A stretch of DNA of 64,000 nt from Streptomyces tardus (GCF_018101125.2 NZ_JAELVF020000001.1:1578564-1642563); one strand, 5' to 3'; positions 1-9,266 are shown, counted from the first letter of the stretch. The notes: a model not told the origin generated them from the letters alone. Numbers and translations: made by a program.

Positions 1-155
1 GTGCGTACCGCCGCACCGCACCCGCCTCGCACTCGGTCGCGCCGTGTGCGTGCCGGCCGTACCCGCGCCGTTCCTCGGGATTGCCCGTGCCCGACCCGCC
101 CGCGCAGACCCACCGGGCTCGCACGGCTCGTACCGGCCCTCGTGGCCCGGACGGC

Positions 156-189
156 GACAGCCGCTCCTCGTACCCGAGGAGCGGCTGTC
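156..189 (-). terminator. Rho-independent-type terminator hairpin after the dnaX-recR gene block
   Basis: A perfect 15-bp stem (GACAGCCGCTCCTCG against its complement) closes on a TACC loop. It lies 50 bp beyond the stop codon of the minus-strand DUF5063 gene, so it probably ends that transcript. There is no long U tract, which is common in Streptomyces terminators. Positions 1-155 are GC-rich and I see no gene there. Confidence 0.75.
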
Positions 190-240
190 GTACAGCGGCG
201 GAGACCGGCCGGCGCACATCGGCGCGCGGCGGCTGTGCCT

Positions 241-960
241 CTAACTGCCCTGGCGGCGGCGCGGCTTGATACCGAGCGGAGCGCCGATCTCGGCGGCCAT
301 CACCGCTCCCGCGGCCCTCTCCAGCTCGACGTCGTCGCCATCGGCATCGTCGTCGGTGTCGAGACCGTCCAGATCCGCGAGCGGGGTGTTCAGCCGTACG
401 TGCGCGACCAGCGACTGGAGTGCCCTGAGCGCCGCGGAGGCGGTCGGGCCCCAGTTGGAGAGGTAGGAGAACTGCCACCACCACAGCGCCTCGGAGACGC
501 GGCCGGCTCGGTAGTGCGCCATGCCGTGCCTGAGGTCGGTCAGCACATCGGCCAGATCGTCGGAGATCCGGCACGCCACCGGCGTACTGCGGGGAACGTA
601 GGGGTCGAAGACCTCGGAGTAGACATCGACCGGCTCGAGCAGCTTGGCCAACCGCTCCCGCAACTCGTCCACATCGGCCTCGGGGCCGATGTCCGGTTCG
701 TACCGCTCCTCCGGAAGGATGTCCTCGTGCGCGCCCAACCGGCCGCCGGCCAGCATCAGTTGGGAGACCTCGAGCAACAGATACGGCACTGCGCTGTCGG
801 GATCGTCGCCCTTGGCGACCTCGGTGACAGCGAGTATGAAGCTCTCCACCTGGTCGCAGATCTGCACGGCGAAGTCGTCCGGGCTGTCGGTGTACGCGGC
901 GCGCTCGGCGCTGCGCACCTGCCCCTCGACAGTGGCGGTGGCGGTATCGGCGTCAGACAT
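241..960 (-). CDS. DUF5063 domain-containing protein
   Basis: Acidic protein of 239 residues that I place in the DUF5063 family, which commonly sits next to recR in actinomycetes. Its biochemical role is unknown. The start at 960 (MSDADTATA) is preferred over a longer reading frame because GGAGAAGG lies just upstream and the extra residues are non-conserved in character. The start overlaps the recR stop by 8 bp, so the two are probably translationally coupled. The C-terminal part has an acidic stretch ([12 protein letters not shown]), and the tail is basic (KPRRRQGS). No signal peptide or membrane segment is visible, so it is likely cytoplasmic. Confidence 0.8.
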   Translation of the reverse strand: MSDADTATATVEGQVRSAERAAYTDSPDDFAVQICDQVESFILAVTEVAKGDDPDSAVPYLLLEVSQLMLAGGRLGAHEDILPEERYEPDIGPEADVDELRERLAKLLEPVDVYSEVFDPYVPRSTPVACRISDDLADVLTDLRHGMAHYRAGRVSEALWWWQFSYLSNWGPTASAALRALQSLVAHVRLNTPLADLDGLDTDDDADGDDVELERAAGAVMAAEIGAPLGIKPRRRQGS

Positions 961-1552
961 CAAGCAACCTTCTCCCCTCGAAGGCACGGCCAAGCGTGAC
1001 TTCATCGGCGTACTCCAAGTCTCCCCCGACAGGCAGACCACTCGCCAGCCGTGTGACTCTCAGGCCCATGGAAGAGACCATGCGGGCCAGATACGTGGCG
1101 GTTGCCTCCCCTTCCAGGTTGGGGTCGGTGGCCAGGATCAGCTCCGTGACCGCGCCGTCGGCAAGCCTCGCCAGCAGCTCCCTGATCCGCAGATCGTCAG
1201 GGCCGACGCCCTCGATCGGGCTGATGGCGCCGCCGAGCACGTGGTAACGGCCCCGGAACTCCCGGGTCCGCTCGATCGCCACCACGTCCTTGGGCTCTTC
1301 CACGACACAGATCACGGTAGCGTCACGACGCGGATCGAGACAGACCCTGCACTGCTCCTCCTGCGCCACATTGCCGCAGACCGCGCAGAAACGGACCTTC
1401 GCCTTCACCTCGTTGAGCGCCTGCGCCAGCCTGCGCACGTCCGCGGGGTCGGCCTGGAGCACATGGAAGGCGATCCGCTGCGCGCTCTTGGGACCGACGC
1501 CGGGCAGCCTGCCCAACTCGTCGATGAGGTCCTGAACCACGCCTTCGTACAC
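953..1552 (-). CDS. recR: Recombination mediator RecR
   Basis: RecR acts with RecF and RecO to load RecA at single-strand gaps. The 199-residue product has the family's N-terminal helix-hairpin-helix ([15 protein letters not shown]), the four-cysteine zinc finger (C..C near residues 57-72: [17 protein letters not shown]), and a Toprim domain starting at [15 protein letters not shown] with the later [18 protein letters not shown] segment. The start is the GTG at 1552 (VYEGVVQDL), with AGGAAAGGAAG upstream; the open frame runs further but those residues are arginine-rich and unlike RecR. Length is normal for the family. Position between ybaB and DUF5063, downstream of dnaX, is the usual bacterial arrangement. 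Confidence 0.97.
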   Translation of the reverse strand: MYEGVVQDLIDELGRLPGVGPKSAQRIAFHVLQADPADVRRLAQALNEVKAKVRFCAVCGNVAQEEQCRVCLDPRRDATVICVVEEPKDVVAIERTREFRGRYHVLGGAISPIEGVGPDDLRIRELLARLADGAVTELILATDPNLEGEATATYLARMVSSMGLRVTRLASGLPVGGDLEYADEVTLGRAFEGRRLLDV

Positions 1553-1796
1553 GGTCGCTGTCTTCCTTTCCTGCCTGCCCCGCACCTGTCTGCGGCGCCA
1601 CGTCTGCGGCGCCACACATCTGCACCGCCACGGGGGCTCCGCCGGTGCCGTACGGCCGCACCGCACCTCCGCACCCCCGCACCGCCGGCACAGCGCTGCG
1701 CCGCCGCGCCGCACGGGAAACTCCCTCTCCCGCACCGCCCGTTGACGGCACCGCCGCGGGCGGTGCGGCCTCCGGGGAGGCCGACCGCCCTGTCAC

Positions 1797-1818
1797 CGCG
1801 GGGCGTTGCCGCCCCGCG
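1797..1818 (-). terminator. Terminator-like hairpin after ybaB
   Basis: CGCGGGGCG and CGCCCCGCG pair around a TTGC loop, 2 bp past the stop codon of the minus-strand ybaB gene. A second stem (GCACCGCC/GGCGGTGC) lies at 1747-1766. The 244 bp between this hairpin and recR hold GC-rich short repeats (CTGCGGCGCC twice near 1590-1610) but no gene that I can support. Confidence 0.6.
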
Positions 1819-1820
1819 AC

Positions 1821-2159
1821 TCACATCGGCAGGTTCGGCATACCGCCGCTGAGACCCTGCGCCAGCGGGCCCAGCTTCTCCTGCTGGAGCTGCGTGGCCG
1901 CGCTGTTGGCGTCGCGCACGGCGGCCAGCACGAGATCGGCGAGCGTCTCGGTGTCCTCCGGGTCGACGGCCTTGGGGTCGATCACCAGAGCCTTGAGCTC
2001 ACCCGAGCCCGTGACCGTGGCCTTCACCAGGCCACCGCCCGCCGAACCCTCGACCGGGGTCTCGGCCAGCACCTGCTGCGCCTCGGCGAGATCCTGCTGC
2101 ATCTTCTGCGCCTGCTGCAGCAACTGCTGCATATCGGGCTGCCCACCACCGGGAAACAC
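1821..2159 (-). CDS. YbaB/EbfC family nucleoid-associated protein
   Basis: Small protein of 112 residues belonging to the YbaB/EbfC family, dimeric nucleoid-associated DNA-binding proteins found between dnaX and recR in most bacteria. The N-terminus is glutamine-rich and helical ([19 protein letters not shown]), followed by the core segment [19 protein letters not shown] and [23 protein letters not shown]. Length and gene order fit the family exactly. The ATG at 2159 follows a purine-rich stretch (AAGGAGCGAAGCC), which serves as ribosome binding site. Its precise regulatory role in actinomycetes cannot be read from the sequence. Confidence 0.95.
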   Translation of the reverse strand: MFPGGGQPDMQQLLQQAQKMQQDLAEAQQVLAETPVEGSAGGGLVKATVTGSGELKALVIDPKAVDPEDTETLADLVLAAVRDANSAATQLQQEKLGPLAQGLSGGMPNLPM

Positions 2160-2355
2160 GGCTTCGCTCCTTGTAGAAGTCGACTGCTCTTGACTGGACC
2201 TGCTCGCTGCACGGCGTCCGCCGCACAGCTACAGCTCTCGGACGCCGCCGGGGCGGATCCGCACAGCCGCGCCCCGCCACTGCCCCGATCACAGGACCGA
2301 TACGACAGCGCTGCCGTCACGACGAGCCTACGTGCTCCGCGCGACGGCCGGGAGG

Positions 2356-4656
2356 TCACTGGTGACTGATCTCCTCGATCACGGTCGCGCCCAGCTCCCT
2401 GACGATCAACTCGTGGCCGGAGAGCGCCGTCTCGTCGAGATCCGCGTCGTCCTCCTGCGGGATGTCGTCCTCGGCGCTGACGTGCGGGACGGAGGCGCCG
2501 CCGCCGTAGCCACCGGACGCGGGCGGCTGCTCGGGCGCGGCCGGACGCGACTCCCGCGCACCACCCCCCTGCCCGCCGCCCTGCCCGCCGGACGACTCGG
2601 CTGCGCCCGCCCGCGGCCCGGAAGCTCCGTACGCCTCGGCGCCGGACCGGCCGGACGGTGCCGGCGCCGACGCGGTGGAGCCGTGCGGGCCCGCGGGCCC
2701 GGGGTCGGGAGGCTCCGGGTAGCCGCCGGGAGCGCCCTGCGGCCCTCCGGAGCCGAACGCCGGGCCGCCGCCGAAGCCGGCACCGGGAGCTCCGACACCG
2801 CCGAAGCCGCCACCAGGCCCGGCGGGGCCACCCGGGCCACCGCCGAACCCACCCGAACCGCCGGGGCCGCCCGACGAGCCGTCCGCGTCCACCACCGTCT
2901 CGATCTTCCACTCCACCTGGAAGCGCTCACGCAGGGCGGCGACCAGGACCTCCTCGCTGCCACCGCTGCCGAAGCTGTCGCGCGCACCGGGGTTGGTGAA
3001 GCTGAGCTGAACCGTCTTGCCGTCGAAAGCGCTGACGCGGGCGTTCTGGCTCAGCAGAATCCAGGTGAACCGGCGTCTGCTCTTCACCTCGTCCAGCAGC
3101 TGCGGCCACAGCTGCTGCACCTGCGCCAGATCCGCCGTCGCACCGCCGCCGGAGGGGCCCGCACCCGCGCCGGCACCCGCCGGCACACCGGCGGAATCCG
3201 CCTCGGGGGACGACGGGGCGTCCGGCTGCGCGGCGCCCGAACCCGACGGCCACGCGCCCGGCCTGCGGGGCTCCCCGCCCCCGCTGACGGGTCCAGGGGC
3301 CTGCGGAGGCGACGACTGCGGAGGCGAGGCCGCCTCCGGCCCGCCGGGACCGCCCTGCACCGGAGCTCCGGCACCGGGGCCGCCGGCCGGCGGCCCCGCG
3401 ACGGCTGCCCCGCCGGGAACCTGCCCGCCCTGCACCGATCCACCCTGCACCGGCCCGCCCGGAACGGAACCGCCCTGCACCGCCCCACCGCCGTGCGCGA
3501 CACCGCGCTCCAGCCGGTCGAGCCGCGCCTGCATCGCCCGCTCGTCGCCGTACGCGGCCGGAAGCAGCACCCGAGCGCAGATCAACTCCAACTGGAGCCG
3601 GGGCGAGGTCGCCCCACGCATCTCCGTCAGCCCGGTGTTGACCAGATCGGCGGCCCGGCTCAGCTCCGCGGGCCCGAACGCCGACGCCTGCGCCTCCATC
3701 CGCTCCCGCACATCGGCCGGTACGTCGAGCAGTCCCTTCTCCGCGGCGTCGGGCACCGCGGAGAGGATCACCAGATCCCGCAGCCGCTCCAGCAGATCGG
3801 TCACGAAACGGCGCGGATCGTGGCCGCCCTCGATCACCCGGTCCACCACCTCGAAGGCAGCCGCGCCGTCCGCCGTGGCGAACGCCTCCACCACCGAGTC
3901 GAGCAGCGCCGAGTCCGTGTAACCGAGCAGCGCGGTCGCCATGTCGTACGTCACACCCTGCTCGCCCGCCCCCGCGAGGAGCTGGTCCATCACCGACATC
4001 GAGTCGCGCACGGAGCCCGCGCCGGCCCGAACGACCAGTGGCAGCACGGTCTCCTCGACCGGAATCTGCTCCTGCCCGCACACCTGGGTGAGGTAGTCGC
4101 GCAGCGTGCCGGGCGGCACCAGCCGGAACGGGTAGTGGTGCGTACGCGAACGGATCGTCCCGATAACCTTCTCGGGCTCGGTCGTCGCGAAGATGAACTT
4201 CAGGTGCTCCGGGGGCTCTTCGACCACCTTCAGCAGGGCGTTGAAGCCCGCCGGGGTGACCATGTGCGCCTCGTCGATGATGTAGATCTTGTACCGGCTG
4301 GAGGCGGGCCCGAAGAACGCCTTCTCGCGCAGATCGCGCGCGTCGTCCACACCGCCGTGCGACGCGGCGTCGATCTCGATCACGTCGATCGAACCGCCGC
4401 CGCCGCGCGCCAGGTCCATGCAGGACTGGCACTCCCCGCACGGCGAAGGAGTGGGCCCCTGCACGCAGTTCAGACAGCGCGCCAGGATCCGCGCACTGGT
4501 CGTCTTGCCGCAGCCGCGCGGCCCGCTGAACAGATACGCGTGGTTGACCCTGTTGTTCCGCAGGGCCTGCTGGAGGGGATCGGTCACATGCTCCTGCCCG
4601 ATGACCTCGGCGTAGGTCTCGGGCCGGTAGCGACGGTACAGAGCGAGGGACGACAC
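2356..4656 (-). CDS. dnaX: DNA polymerase III subunit gamma/tau
   Basis: Clamp-loader subunit of the replicative polymerase, 766 residues. The N-terminal AAA+ module carries Walker A (SGPRGCGKTTSARIL), the four-cysteine zinc module (CLNC..CGECQSC) and Walker B with DEAH-like IIDEAHM. The C-terminal half is a long proline/glycine/glutamine-rich linker, typical of actinobacterial DnaX, surrounding a conserved polymerase-binding segment (near WPQLLDEVKSRRRFTWILLSQ). The GTG at 4656 (VSSLALYRRYRPETYAEVIG) is chosen because it matches the family N-terminus; an upstream ATG would add ten unlike residues. I see no A-rich slippery heptamer, so a separate gamma product by frameshifting is not indicated. 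Confidence 0.96.
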   Translation of the reverse strand: MSSLALYRRYRPETYAEVIGQEHVTDPLQQALRNNRVNHAYLFSGPRGCGKTTSARILARCLNCVQGPTPSPCGECQSCMDLARGGGGSIDVIEIDAASHGGVDDARDLREKAFFGPASSRYKIYIIDEAHMVTPAGFNALLKVVEEPPEHLKFIFATTEPEKVIGTIRSRTHHYPFRLVPPGTLRDYLTQVCGQEQIPVEETVLPLVVRAGAGSVRDSMSVMDQLLAGAGEQGVTYDMATALLGYTDSALLDSVVEAFATADGAAAFEVVDRVIEGGHDPRRFVTDLLERLRDLVILSAVPDAAEKGLLDVPADVRERMEAQASAFGPAELSRAADLVNTGLTEMRGATSPRLQLELICARVLLPAAYGDERAMQARLDRLERGVAHGGGAVQGGSVPGGPVQGGSVQGGQVPGGAAVAGPPAGGPGAGAPVQGGPGGPEAASPPQSSPPQAPGPVSGGGEPRRPGAWPSGSGAAQPDAPSSPEADSAGVPAGAGAGAGPSGGGATADLAQVQQLWPQLLDEVKSRRRFTWILLSQNARVSAFDGKTVQLSFTNPGARDSFGSGGSEEVLVAALRERFQVEWKIETVVDADGSSGGPGGSGGFGGGPGGPAGPGGGFGGVGAPGAGFGGGPAFGSGGPQGAPGGYPEPPDPGPAGPHGSTASAPAPSGRSGAEAYGASGPRAGAAESSGGQGGGQGGGARESRPAAPEQPPASGGYGGGASVPHVSAEDDIPQEDDADLDETALSGHELIVRELGATVIEEISHQ

Positions 4657-4736
4657 GGGTACGACCGTAGCGGAGCCCACCGACAACCCGGACCCGCCGG
4701 CTCTCTCCGCAGGTCAACTCCCCGGCAACGACAACG

Positions 4737-4820
4737 CCCCCCACGCACCCGCCAGAGCCGACCTACCCTTGCTGCCTTCCGGCCCTGGGGGAGTTCAGTC
4801 AGATAGCGCCACGTGAGGGG
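4737..4820 (-). ncRNA. ffs: Signal recognition particle RNA, small bacterial type
   Basis: Read on the minus strand, the segment contains the diagnostic SRP helix-8 core GGGCCGGAAGGCAGCAAGGG, including the GGAA tetraloop and asymmetric internal loop that bind Ffh. The flanks (CCCCTCACG at the 5' side, GCGTGGGGGG at the 3' side) can pair to close the long rod. Placement between dnaX and a tRNA-Ser gene is the usual location in streptomycetes. Ends are estimated from the pairing flanks and may be off by several bases. Confidence 0.88.
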
Positions 4821-4898
4821 CTGGCGCCAACAGTACCTGATGGTGGGAGGCGGTATCGAGTTCGCGACCACTCCTTCGGGTCCTGTACTGTTTGCAGC

Positions 4899-4983
4899 GG
4901 AGGATTCGCCTAGTGGCCTAGGGCGCACGCTTGGAAAGCGTGTTGGGTTCACCCCCTCACGAGTTCGAATCTCGTATCCTCCG
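4899..4983 (+). tRNA. tRNA-Ser (anticodon GGA)
   Basis: Class II tRNA with the acceptor stem GGAGGAT/ATCCTCC, anticodon loop CTTGGAAAG (anticodon GGA, reading UCC and UCU), a long variable arm typical of serine tRNA, and the T-loop GTTCGAATC. The terminal CC is encoded after the discriminator base. Its 3' half from the anticodon loop onward is the integration site of the downstream element, so the element restores the gene's 3' end after insertion. Confidence 0.95.
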
Positions 4984-4985
4984 CC
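4930..4985 (+). repeat. attL of element 1 (tRNA-Ser 3' half)
   Basis: The 56 bp from the anticodon loop to the end of tRNA-Ser recur at 39048-39103, identical except for one C-to-A change in the variable-arm region. Integration at a tRNA 3' end that regenerates the gene is standard for tyrosine-integrase elements. Confidence 0.92.
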
Positions 4986-5005
4986 CAGCCTCACCGGGCT
5001 GTCAC

Positions 5006-5039
5006 GAAGCCCCCGACCGGTTCGCCGGCCGGGGGCTTC
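5006..5039 (+). terminator. Element-supplied terminator downstream of tRNA-Ser
   Basis: GAAGCCCCCGACCGG pairs with CCGGCCGGGGGCTTC over 15 bp (one mismatch) with a TTCG tetraloop, 23 bp after the tRNA. It lies inside element 1, so the element provides the tRNA's terminator. Element 2 has a hairpin of different sequence in the same place (39124-39163). Confidence 0.85.
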
Positions 5040-5047
5040 GTCGTTGG

Positions 5048-5072
5048 TGGTTGCAGTTTTGGTTGCAGTTGG
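5048..5072 (+). repeat. Left-end tandem repeat, candidate integrase arm site
   Basis: The motif TGGTTGCAGTT occurs twice in 25 bp, 62 bp inside the left att repeat. A related copy (TGGTTGCACTT then TGGTTGCAGTC) lies at 38933-38957 near the right end in the same orientation. Paired short repeats near both ends are what arm-type integrase or excisionase sites look like. Confidence 0.6.
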
Positions 5073-5155
5073 CGCCAGCCAGGGCGACGGAGGCTGGGCA
5101 GAGCCCGGCGAACCAGAGAGCATCACCCCACGGAGACCAATACGAGGGGTACAGG

Positions 5156-6122
5156 GTGTCTACCGACCAGAACGTGTGCTTCCCTCCCGTAGAGAACGGG
5201 ATGGACTACTTGATCAGTGTCGTAGAGCACCTTGACGGCTCATCAAAGCCCCGCGGCCTCAAGTACGCGTCCTACACCTCCAGGCGGCCACCGAGGTCCT
5301 GCTCAAGGCCAGGCTCATCACTCACGACTGGAAGCTGCTCTTCAGAACGCCCACGGAGGCAGACCAAGACGCCTTCAACCGCGGGGACTTCCTGAGCTGC
5401 ACCCTGGACGACACGATCAAGCGGCTACGTAAGCGCGCAGCAGTGCCGGTGCCTTCTGAAGCGAAGGGCAACATCACCCACCTCGCTAAGCAACGCAACC
5501 GCCTACAGCAGTTCGCGCTCACCGAGCCAGCCTCCACCATCGAATCCCGTACGGCGCTGGTGCTGGACTTCCTTCTCGATTTCGTCCATGACCAGCTGCG
5601 TCCAAAACTGTCCGGCACCGACCTCGCACATCTGGACGAGCAAATGGAGATCGCGCGCCGAGGGCTCAGCCAGATACAGGCACTCGTCAAGGCGCGCATG
5701 GACCGCATCCAGCCGGCACTCGACGGCGTTGCGCAGTGGACCTTACGATGTGTGACCTGCGGCCGATGGGCCGTAGTCGCGGATGGTCGCAGGCCAGCGT
5801 GCCGCTTCTGCGGGGCTTCCTGGGACTCCGAGCGGGCAGCGGAAGTGTACGCAGCCGACTTCCTTGGTCTCACCCGTTACGAGGCTGTAACCGGCTTCAG
5901 TGGCGACCCACCGAGTGCTGCCCCAACTGCGAGTTGGACACCCTCGTCCGTGACGTGTACACCGCAGCCCACCGTGAGCAGCCAGTCCACTTCTGCTTCA
6001 CGTGCGGTGAGATGTTCGAGGCACTCGACTACTGCAGCTCATGCAGTAACCCGATTGTGCCGAATGACGGAGGTTTGCTGGTCTGTGAAACGTGCTTCTC
6101 ACACGCGCTTGATCGCAACTGA
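5156..6122 (+). pseudogene. Zinc-ribbon protein gene broken by two single-base frameshifts
   Basis: Starting from the GTG at 5156 (VSTDQNVCFPPVENGMDYLI, with GAGGGG upstream), one coherent protein of about 320 residues can be read across three frames. The reading moves after about 5267 (into VLHLQAATEVLLKARLITHD) and again near 5890 (into RLQWRPTECCPNCELDTLVR); both sites look like a one-base deletion. The C-terminal half has cysteine pairs of zinc-ribbon type: CVTC/CRFC, CCPNC, CFTC, CSSC and CETC. The middle part resembles a helical domain. I do not recognise a named family. It could be a genuine pseudogene or two base-call errors; the frames agree well on both sides of each shift. It sits immediately upstream of the restriction-modification pair. 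Confidence 0.7.
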
Positions 6123-6163
6123 CCGAGCCTCGCGAGCCTAGTCAGCCAGGCTGGGCGCCACCC

Positions 6164-7888
6164 ATGCATGAACAGCACCTGGCCGGATTCGTCCCTAGTA
6201 GGGTCCGTGCTGTGGCCACTCCCCTGATCCCAGACATCGATCGACACAACCTCCCCACACTTCCCACGGAGGCTGTTGAACACGGTGAAGTCTTTACACG
6301 ACGCTGGATGGTCGACCTGATCCTCGACCTCCTCGGGTACACGGCCGACAAGGATCTCTGTGACGTGAAACTCGTCGAGCCCGCCTGCGGCTCAGGCGCC
6401 TTCCTGGTCGCTGTCGCATCACGGATCAGCACCTCCTGCCGTGCGCACAATCGACCGCTCGGGGACGCAGCTGCGGCCGTACGCGCTCTGGATCTGCTGG
6501 ACCGCAACGTGCAAAACAGTCGCACGATCGTCGAGAAGCAGCTGGTAGATGAAGGGTGGCCGGCGGAAGAAACCCGGCAGGTGGCAGCCGCCTGGGTCGA
6601 CCAGGGTGACTACCTACTCCAGCCCGATGCAGACCACCGAGCCGACTACGTGGTCGGCAACCCTCCGTACATCCGCCTGGAAGACGTCCCCGACGACCGG
6701 ATGGCGGCCTACCGCAGTGCCTGCTCCACGATGGGGGGCAGGGCAGACATCTACATCGGCTTCTACGAAGTCGCGCTGCGAAGCCTCACCCCTCGGGGGC
6801 GGCTCGGCTTCATCTGTGCCGACCGTTGGATGCGAAACCAGTACGGCCGTCGCCTCCGCCAGCTGGTGACCAGCCGCTTCAGCATGGACTTGGCCCTGGT
6901 CATGCACGACGTGGACGCCTTCGAGGATCAAGTTTCCGCCTATCCGGCGATCACGATTATCTCGAACAAGCCTCAGGGCGAAGCAGTAGCAGCGGACACC
7001 ACTCGGGCCTTCGGCAGTGCCCAAGCTGACGACTTCGCCGCCTGGTGCGCAGGCAACGAGGGGGCGTCGATCACCACCCCCTCTTTCCAAGCCGCCCGCA
7101 TGCCGCACTGGTTTCCCGACGAGGACTCGTGGCCAGCTGCCTCTCCCGCCAGACTGGCTGTCCTCGAAGACCTCACCGAGCGCTTCCGTCTCCTGGAGGA
7201 CAAGGAGACCGGGACTCGCGTCGGCATCGGTATCGCCACCGGCGCCGACAAGGTCTTCCTCACTAACGACGACGCCCTGGTTGAGACCGACCGGCTACTG
7301 CCTATGGCCATGGTCCGTGACACCACCAGCGGCACCCTGAACTGGAGCGGCACCTTCCTGGTCAATCCGTGGACAGCCAAAGGTGATCTGGCCGACCTCA
7401 CTGCCTACCCGAAGCTCGCGGCGTACTTCGAGGAGCACGGAGCCGCTCTCCGCAAACGGTACGTCGCGGTCAAGCAACCCCAGCGCTGGTACAAGACGAT
7501 CGACAAGGTCGACCACTCTCTGACGCGACGTCCCAAGCTGCTGTTTCCGGACATGAAGCTGACGATCCATCCGGTCCTCGATCGAGGCGGGCTGTATCCT
7601 CACCACAACCTGTACTTCATCGTCTCGGACGTCTGGGACATGCGTGTGCTCGGTGGTCTGCTGCTGTCCAAGGTCGCGGAAGCGTTCGTGGAGGCATACG
7701 CGGTCAAGATGCGAGGGGGGACCCTCCGGTTCCAGGCTCAATACCTCCGCAAGATCCGTGTGCCCGACCCGTCATCGATCAGCGAGGGTGACCGAGCCGC
7801 ACTCGGGGATGCCTTCGACAAGCGCGACGTGAACGCCGCCACGGAGGCCGCCCTGCGCGTATACGGACTGGCCGAGCTGCCTGACTAG
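6164..7888 (+). CDS. Type II N6-adenine DNA methyltransferase (PaeR7I-like system)
   Basis: Protein of 574 residues with the gamma-type adenine methyltransferase layout: AdoMet-binding motif I (VEPACGSGAFLVAVA) near residue 70 and catalytic motif IV NPPY (VVGNPPYIRLED) near residue 165. The C-terminal part would hold target recognition (HHNLYFIVSD, GGTLRFQAQYLRKI). It fits the Eco57I/PaeR7I methylase group and is of usual length. The partner endonuclease gene follows after 12 bp with a GGAGG site between them, so they form one operon. It would protect host DNA at the sites cut by the neighbouring PaeR7I-like enzyme. The start at 6164 is not certain; a GTG in frame further in would also preserve motif I. 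Recognition sequence cannot be told from the protein. Confidence 0.88.
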   Translation: MHEQHLAGFVPSRVRAVATPLIPDIDRHNLPTLPTEAVEHGEVFTRRWMVDLILDLLGYTADKDLCDVKLVEPACGSGAFLVAVASRISTSCRAHNRPLGDAAAAVRALDLLDRNVQNSRTIVEKQLVDEGWPAEETRQVAAAWVDQGDYLLQPDADHRADYVVGNPPYIRLEDVPDDRMAAYRSACSTMGGRADIYIGFYEVALRSLTPRGRLGFICADRWMRNQYGRRLRQLVTSRFSMDLALVMHDVDAFEDQVSAYPAITIISNKPQGEAVAADTTRAFGSAQADDFAAWCAGNEGASITTPSFQAARMPHWFPDEDSWPAASPARLAVLEDLTERFRLLEDKETGTRVGIGIATGADKVFLTNDDALVETDRLLPMAMVRDTTSGTLNWSGTFLVNPWTAKGDLADLTAYPKLAAYFEEHGAALRKRYVAVKQPQRWYKTIDKVDHSLTRRPKLLFPDMKLTIHPVLDRGGLYPHHNLYFIVSDVWDMRVLGGLLLSKVAEAFVEAYAVKMRGGTLRFQAQYLRKIRVPDPSSISEGDRAALGDAFDKRDVNAATEAALRVYGLAELPD

Positions 7889-7900
7889 GAGGAACGGATC

Positions 7901-8626
7901 TTGACGGTCACCCGCCAAGACTTCGAGGACGCCATAGCAGCGTACTGGGGCGCCAAGCAGCTGCAGAGCGAGCAGTTTGCGATCAAGGCCACGGTTGGGG
8001 CTGGAACTGCTGGGTCAGTCCGTGGCGGCAAGCACTTCGACGTGATCGCTGCTCTCTTGGCGAAATTCTTCCTGGAAGCCGGCTACCCGGCTGAGAGTAT
8101 CCGCGTCAGCAAGTCCCAAGGGCTGGAGCTGCCTGGCTACTACCGGCCTCAGAAGCAGTGGGACCTCGTAGTTGTGCACGAGGGCGTACTCGTCGCAGCC
8201 TTCGAGATGAAGGCACTCGGCGGGCCGTCATTCGGCAACAACTACAACAACCGGGTCGAGGAAGCACTCGGCAGCGCGGTGGATCTTCGCCGTGCAGCCC
8301 TCGCCGAGCTGTACCCGAAGGAGAAGCCCTGGCTCGGCTACTTCTTCATCATGCAGGACGGGGAAGGGTCCAGAAGGCCGGTCAAGACCGCGAAGGGCGC
8401 CCTTCCCACCGAAAAGATCTGGCACGGCACTTCGTACCAGGACCGGTTCGGAATCTTCTGCGAGCGCCTGATGGCCGAACAGCTCTACGACGCCGCGTGC
8501 TACGTCACGTCTTCGGCTGAGACCCCCAAGCCCATCGAGCTGGTGGAGAGTCTGGACTGGAGGCATTTCTCGGCGGCAATCAACGCACGCCTCACGTACC
8601 TGAAGGACCTCGGGATACCCGGCTGA
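7901..8626 (+). CDS. PaeR7I/XhoI family type II restriction endonuclease
   Basis: The 241-residue protein matches the PaeR7I family along its whole length: GGKHFDVIAALL near residue 40, then LPGYYRPQKQWDLVVVHEG, and FEMKALGGPSFGNNYNNR, which holds the PD-(D/E)xK-type catalytic D..ExK residues and the family-typical SFGNN(Y/F)NNR run. PaeR7I and XhoI cut CTCGAG, so that site is a reasonable first guess here, but specificity is not proven by sequence. A TTG start at 7901 with AGGAGG eight bases upstream is used. Together with the preceding methylase it forms a complete restriction-modification unit. It converges on a second, broken copy of the same enzyme family at 8706-9266. Confidence 0.9.
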   Translation: MTVTRQDFEDAIAAYWGAKQLQSEQFAIKATVGAGTAGSVRGGKHFDVIAALLAKFFLEAGYPAESIRVSKSQGLELPGYYRPQKQWDLVVVHEGVLVAAFEMKALGGPSFGNNYNNRVEEALGSAVDLRRAALAELYPKEKPWLGYFFIMQDGEGSRRPVKTAKGALPTEKIWHGTSYQDRFGIFCERLMAEQLYDAACYVTSSAETPKPIELVESLDWRHFSAAINARLTYLKDLGIPG

Positions 8627-8661
8627 AGCTCCACAGCTCGCCGGAGTATGCCGAAACACGT

Positions 8662-8699
8662 GGCCCTTTCGCCCAGATGTACTCTGGGCGAAAGGGGCC
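8662..8699. terminator. Bidirectional terminator between the two restriction endonuclease copies
   Basis: GGCCCTTTCGCCCAGA pairs with TCTGGGCGAAAGGGGCC across a TGTAC loop (16 bp, one unpaired G). It separates the intact endonuclease gene (plus) from the convergent remnant (minus) and can stop transcription from both sides. Confidence 0.85.
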
Positions 8700-8705
8700 T
8701 ACGGC

Positions 8706-9266
8706 TCACTCGGCAAGCATGGCCTTGACCAGCTTGATTCGGCCTTCGATGGCCACCTGCAAGGTTCGCGCGGTCGCCGTCGGCAGAGGCTCCTTGTAGG
8801 TGATGCTGCCGTCCTCAGCCCTCTGGGTGGTGATGAACCATCCTATGTCATAGACGTTCTCGCCCACGAAGCGGCTGATCATCTCCTGATAGCGCTGGGT
8901 GTACGACATCCCCTTAAAGACAGGATCCGTCTCAAACAGCGCGTGAGACTGCCTGTTCAGCTTCTCAGTTTCTTCCGCCTCTTCCAGGACGAAGACGTAA
9001 CCAAGCCACGGCGGTACGGCTCCGAAGGGGCTGTTCTTCTTATGGGCAGCCGCCAGGTCAGTGGCGCTACCCAACGCCTCCTCGAAGCGATTTTTGAAGT
9101 TCTTCCCCACGCTACCGACCTGCGATCTGAACTCAAGGGCAGCGACAAGGACTTCCTTATATAGGACGACCAGATCCCATTGCTTGCGGACGCGGTAGTA
9201 CCCCGGCAAGTACGGCTTCCCTGTTCGGATGTCTCCCGCAGGGATACCGCAATCGAGGAAGATCGC
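8706..9266 (-). pseudogene. Second PaeR7I-like endonuclease, 5'-truncated remnant
   Basis: The C-terminal 187 residues of a second PaeR7I/XhoI-type endonuclease are readable (LPGYYRVRKQWDLVVLYKEV, LEFRSQVGSVGKNFKNRFEE, ending KLVKAMLAE). It is only distantly similar to the intact neighbour. The first ~55 residues are missing, and the reading frame runs back into an IS5-family transposase fragment, so a fusion product could in principle be made. The catalytic ExK reads E-F-R here (lysine to arginine), and the usual PSFGNN run is GSVGKN, so activity is doubtful. No methylase accompanies it. Confidence 0.8.

Noticed and set aside
634..774. CTCGAG sites as a test of the PaeR7I-like specificity
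   Set aside because: CTCGAG is present at 634 and 769 in the chromosome part, but a methylase would protect such sites, so their presence neither supports nor refutes the specificity.
1783..1818. Possible fifth copy of the leader motif (GACCGCCC then GGGGCGTTGCCGCCCC)
   Set aside because: Only the first 8 bases match the conserved motif, the spacer differs, and it lies after a stop codon as a normal terminator rather than before a start.
2356..4656. Gamma/tau programmed frameshift in dnaX
   Set aside because: There is no A-rich slippery run; the long Pro/Gly linker is ordinary in actinobacteria.
2332..4806. Long plus-strand reading frame of 824 codons over dnaX
   Set aside because: It is the shadow of dnaX in GC-rich DNA: arginine- and proline-rich, without a recognisable motif. 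Similar shadows lie over recR, hsdR (43630-45066 minus) and the region 1-999.
5156..6122. Programmed ribosomal frameshifting in the zinc-ribbon gene
   Set aside because: Two shifts in one gene, no slippery heptamer and no following structure at either site; decay or base-call error is simpler.
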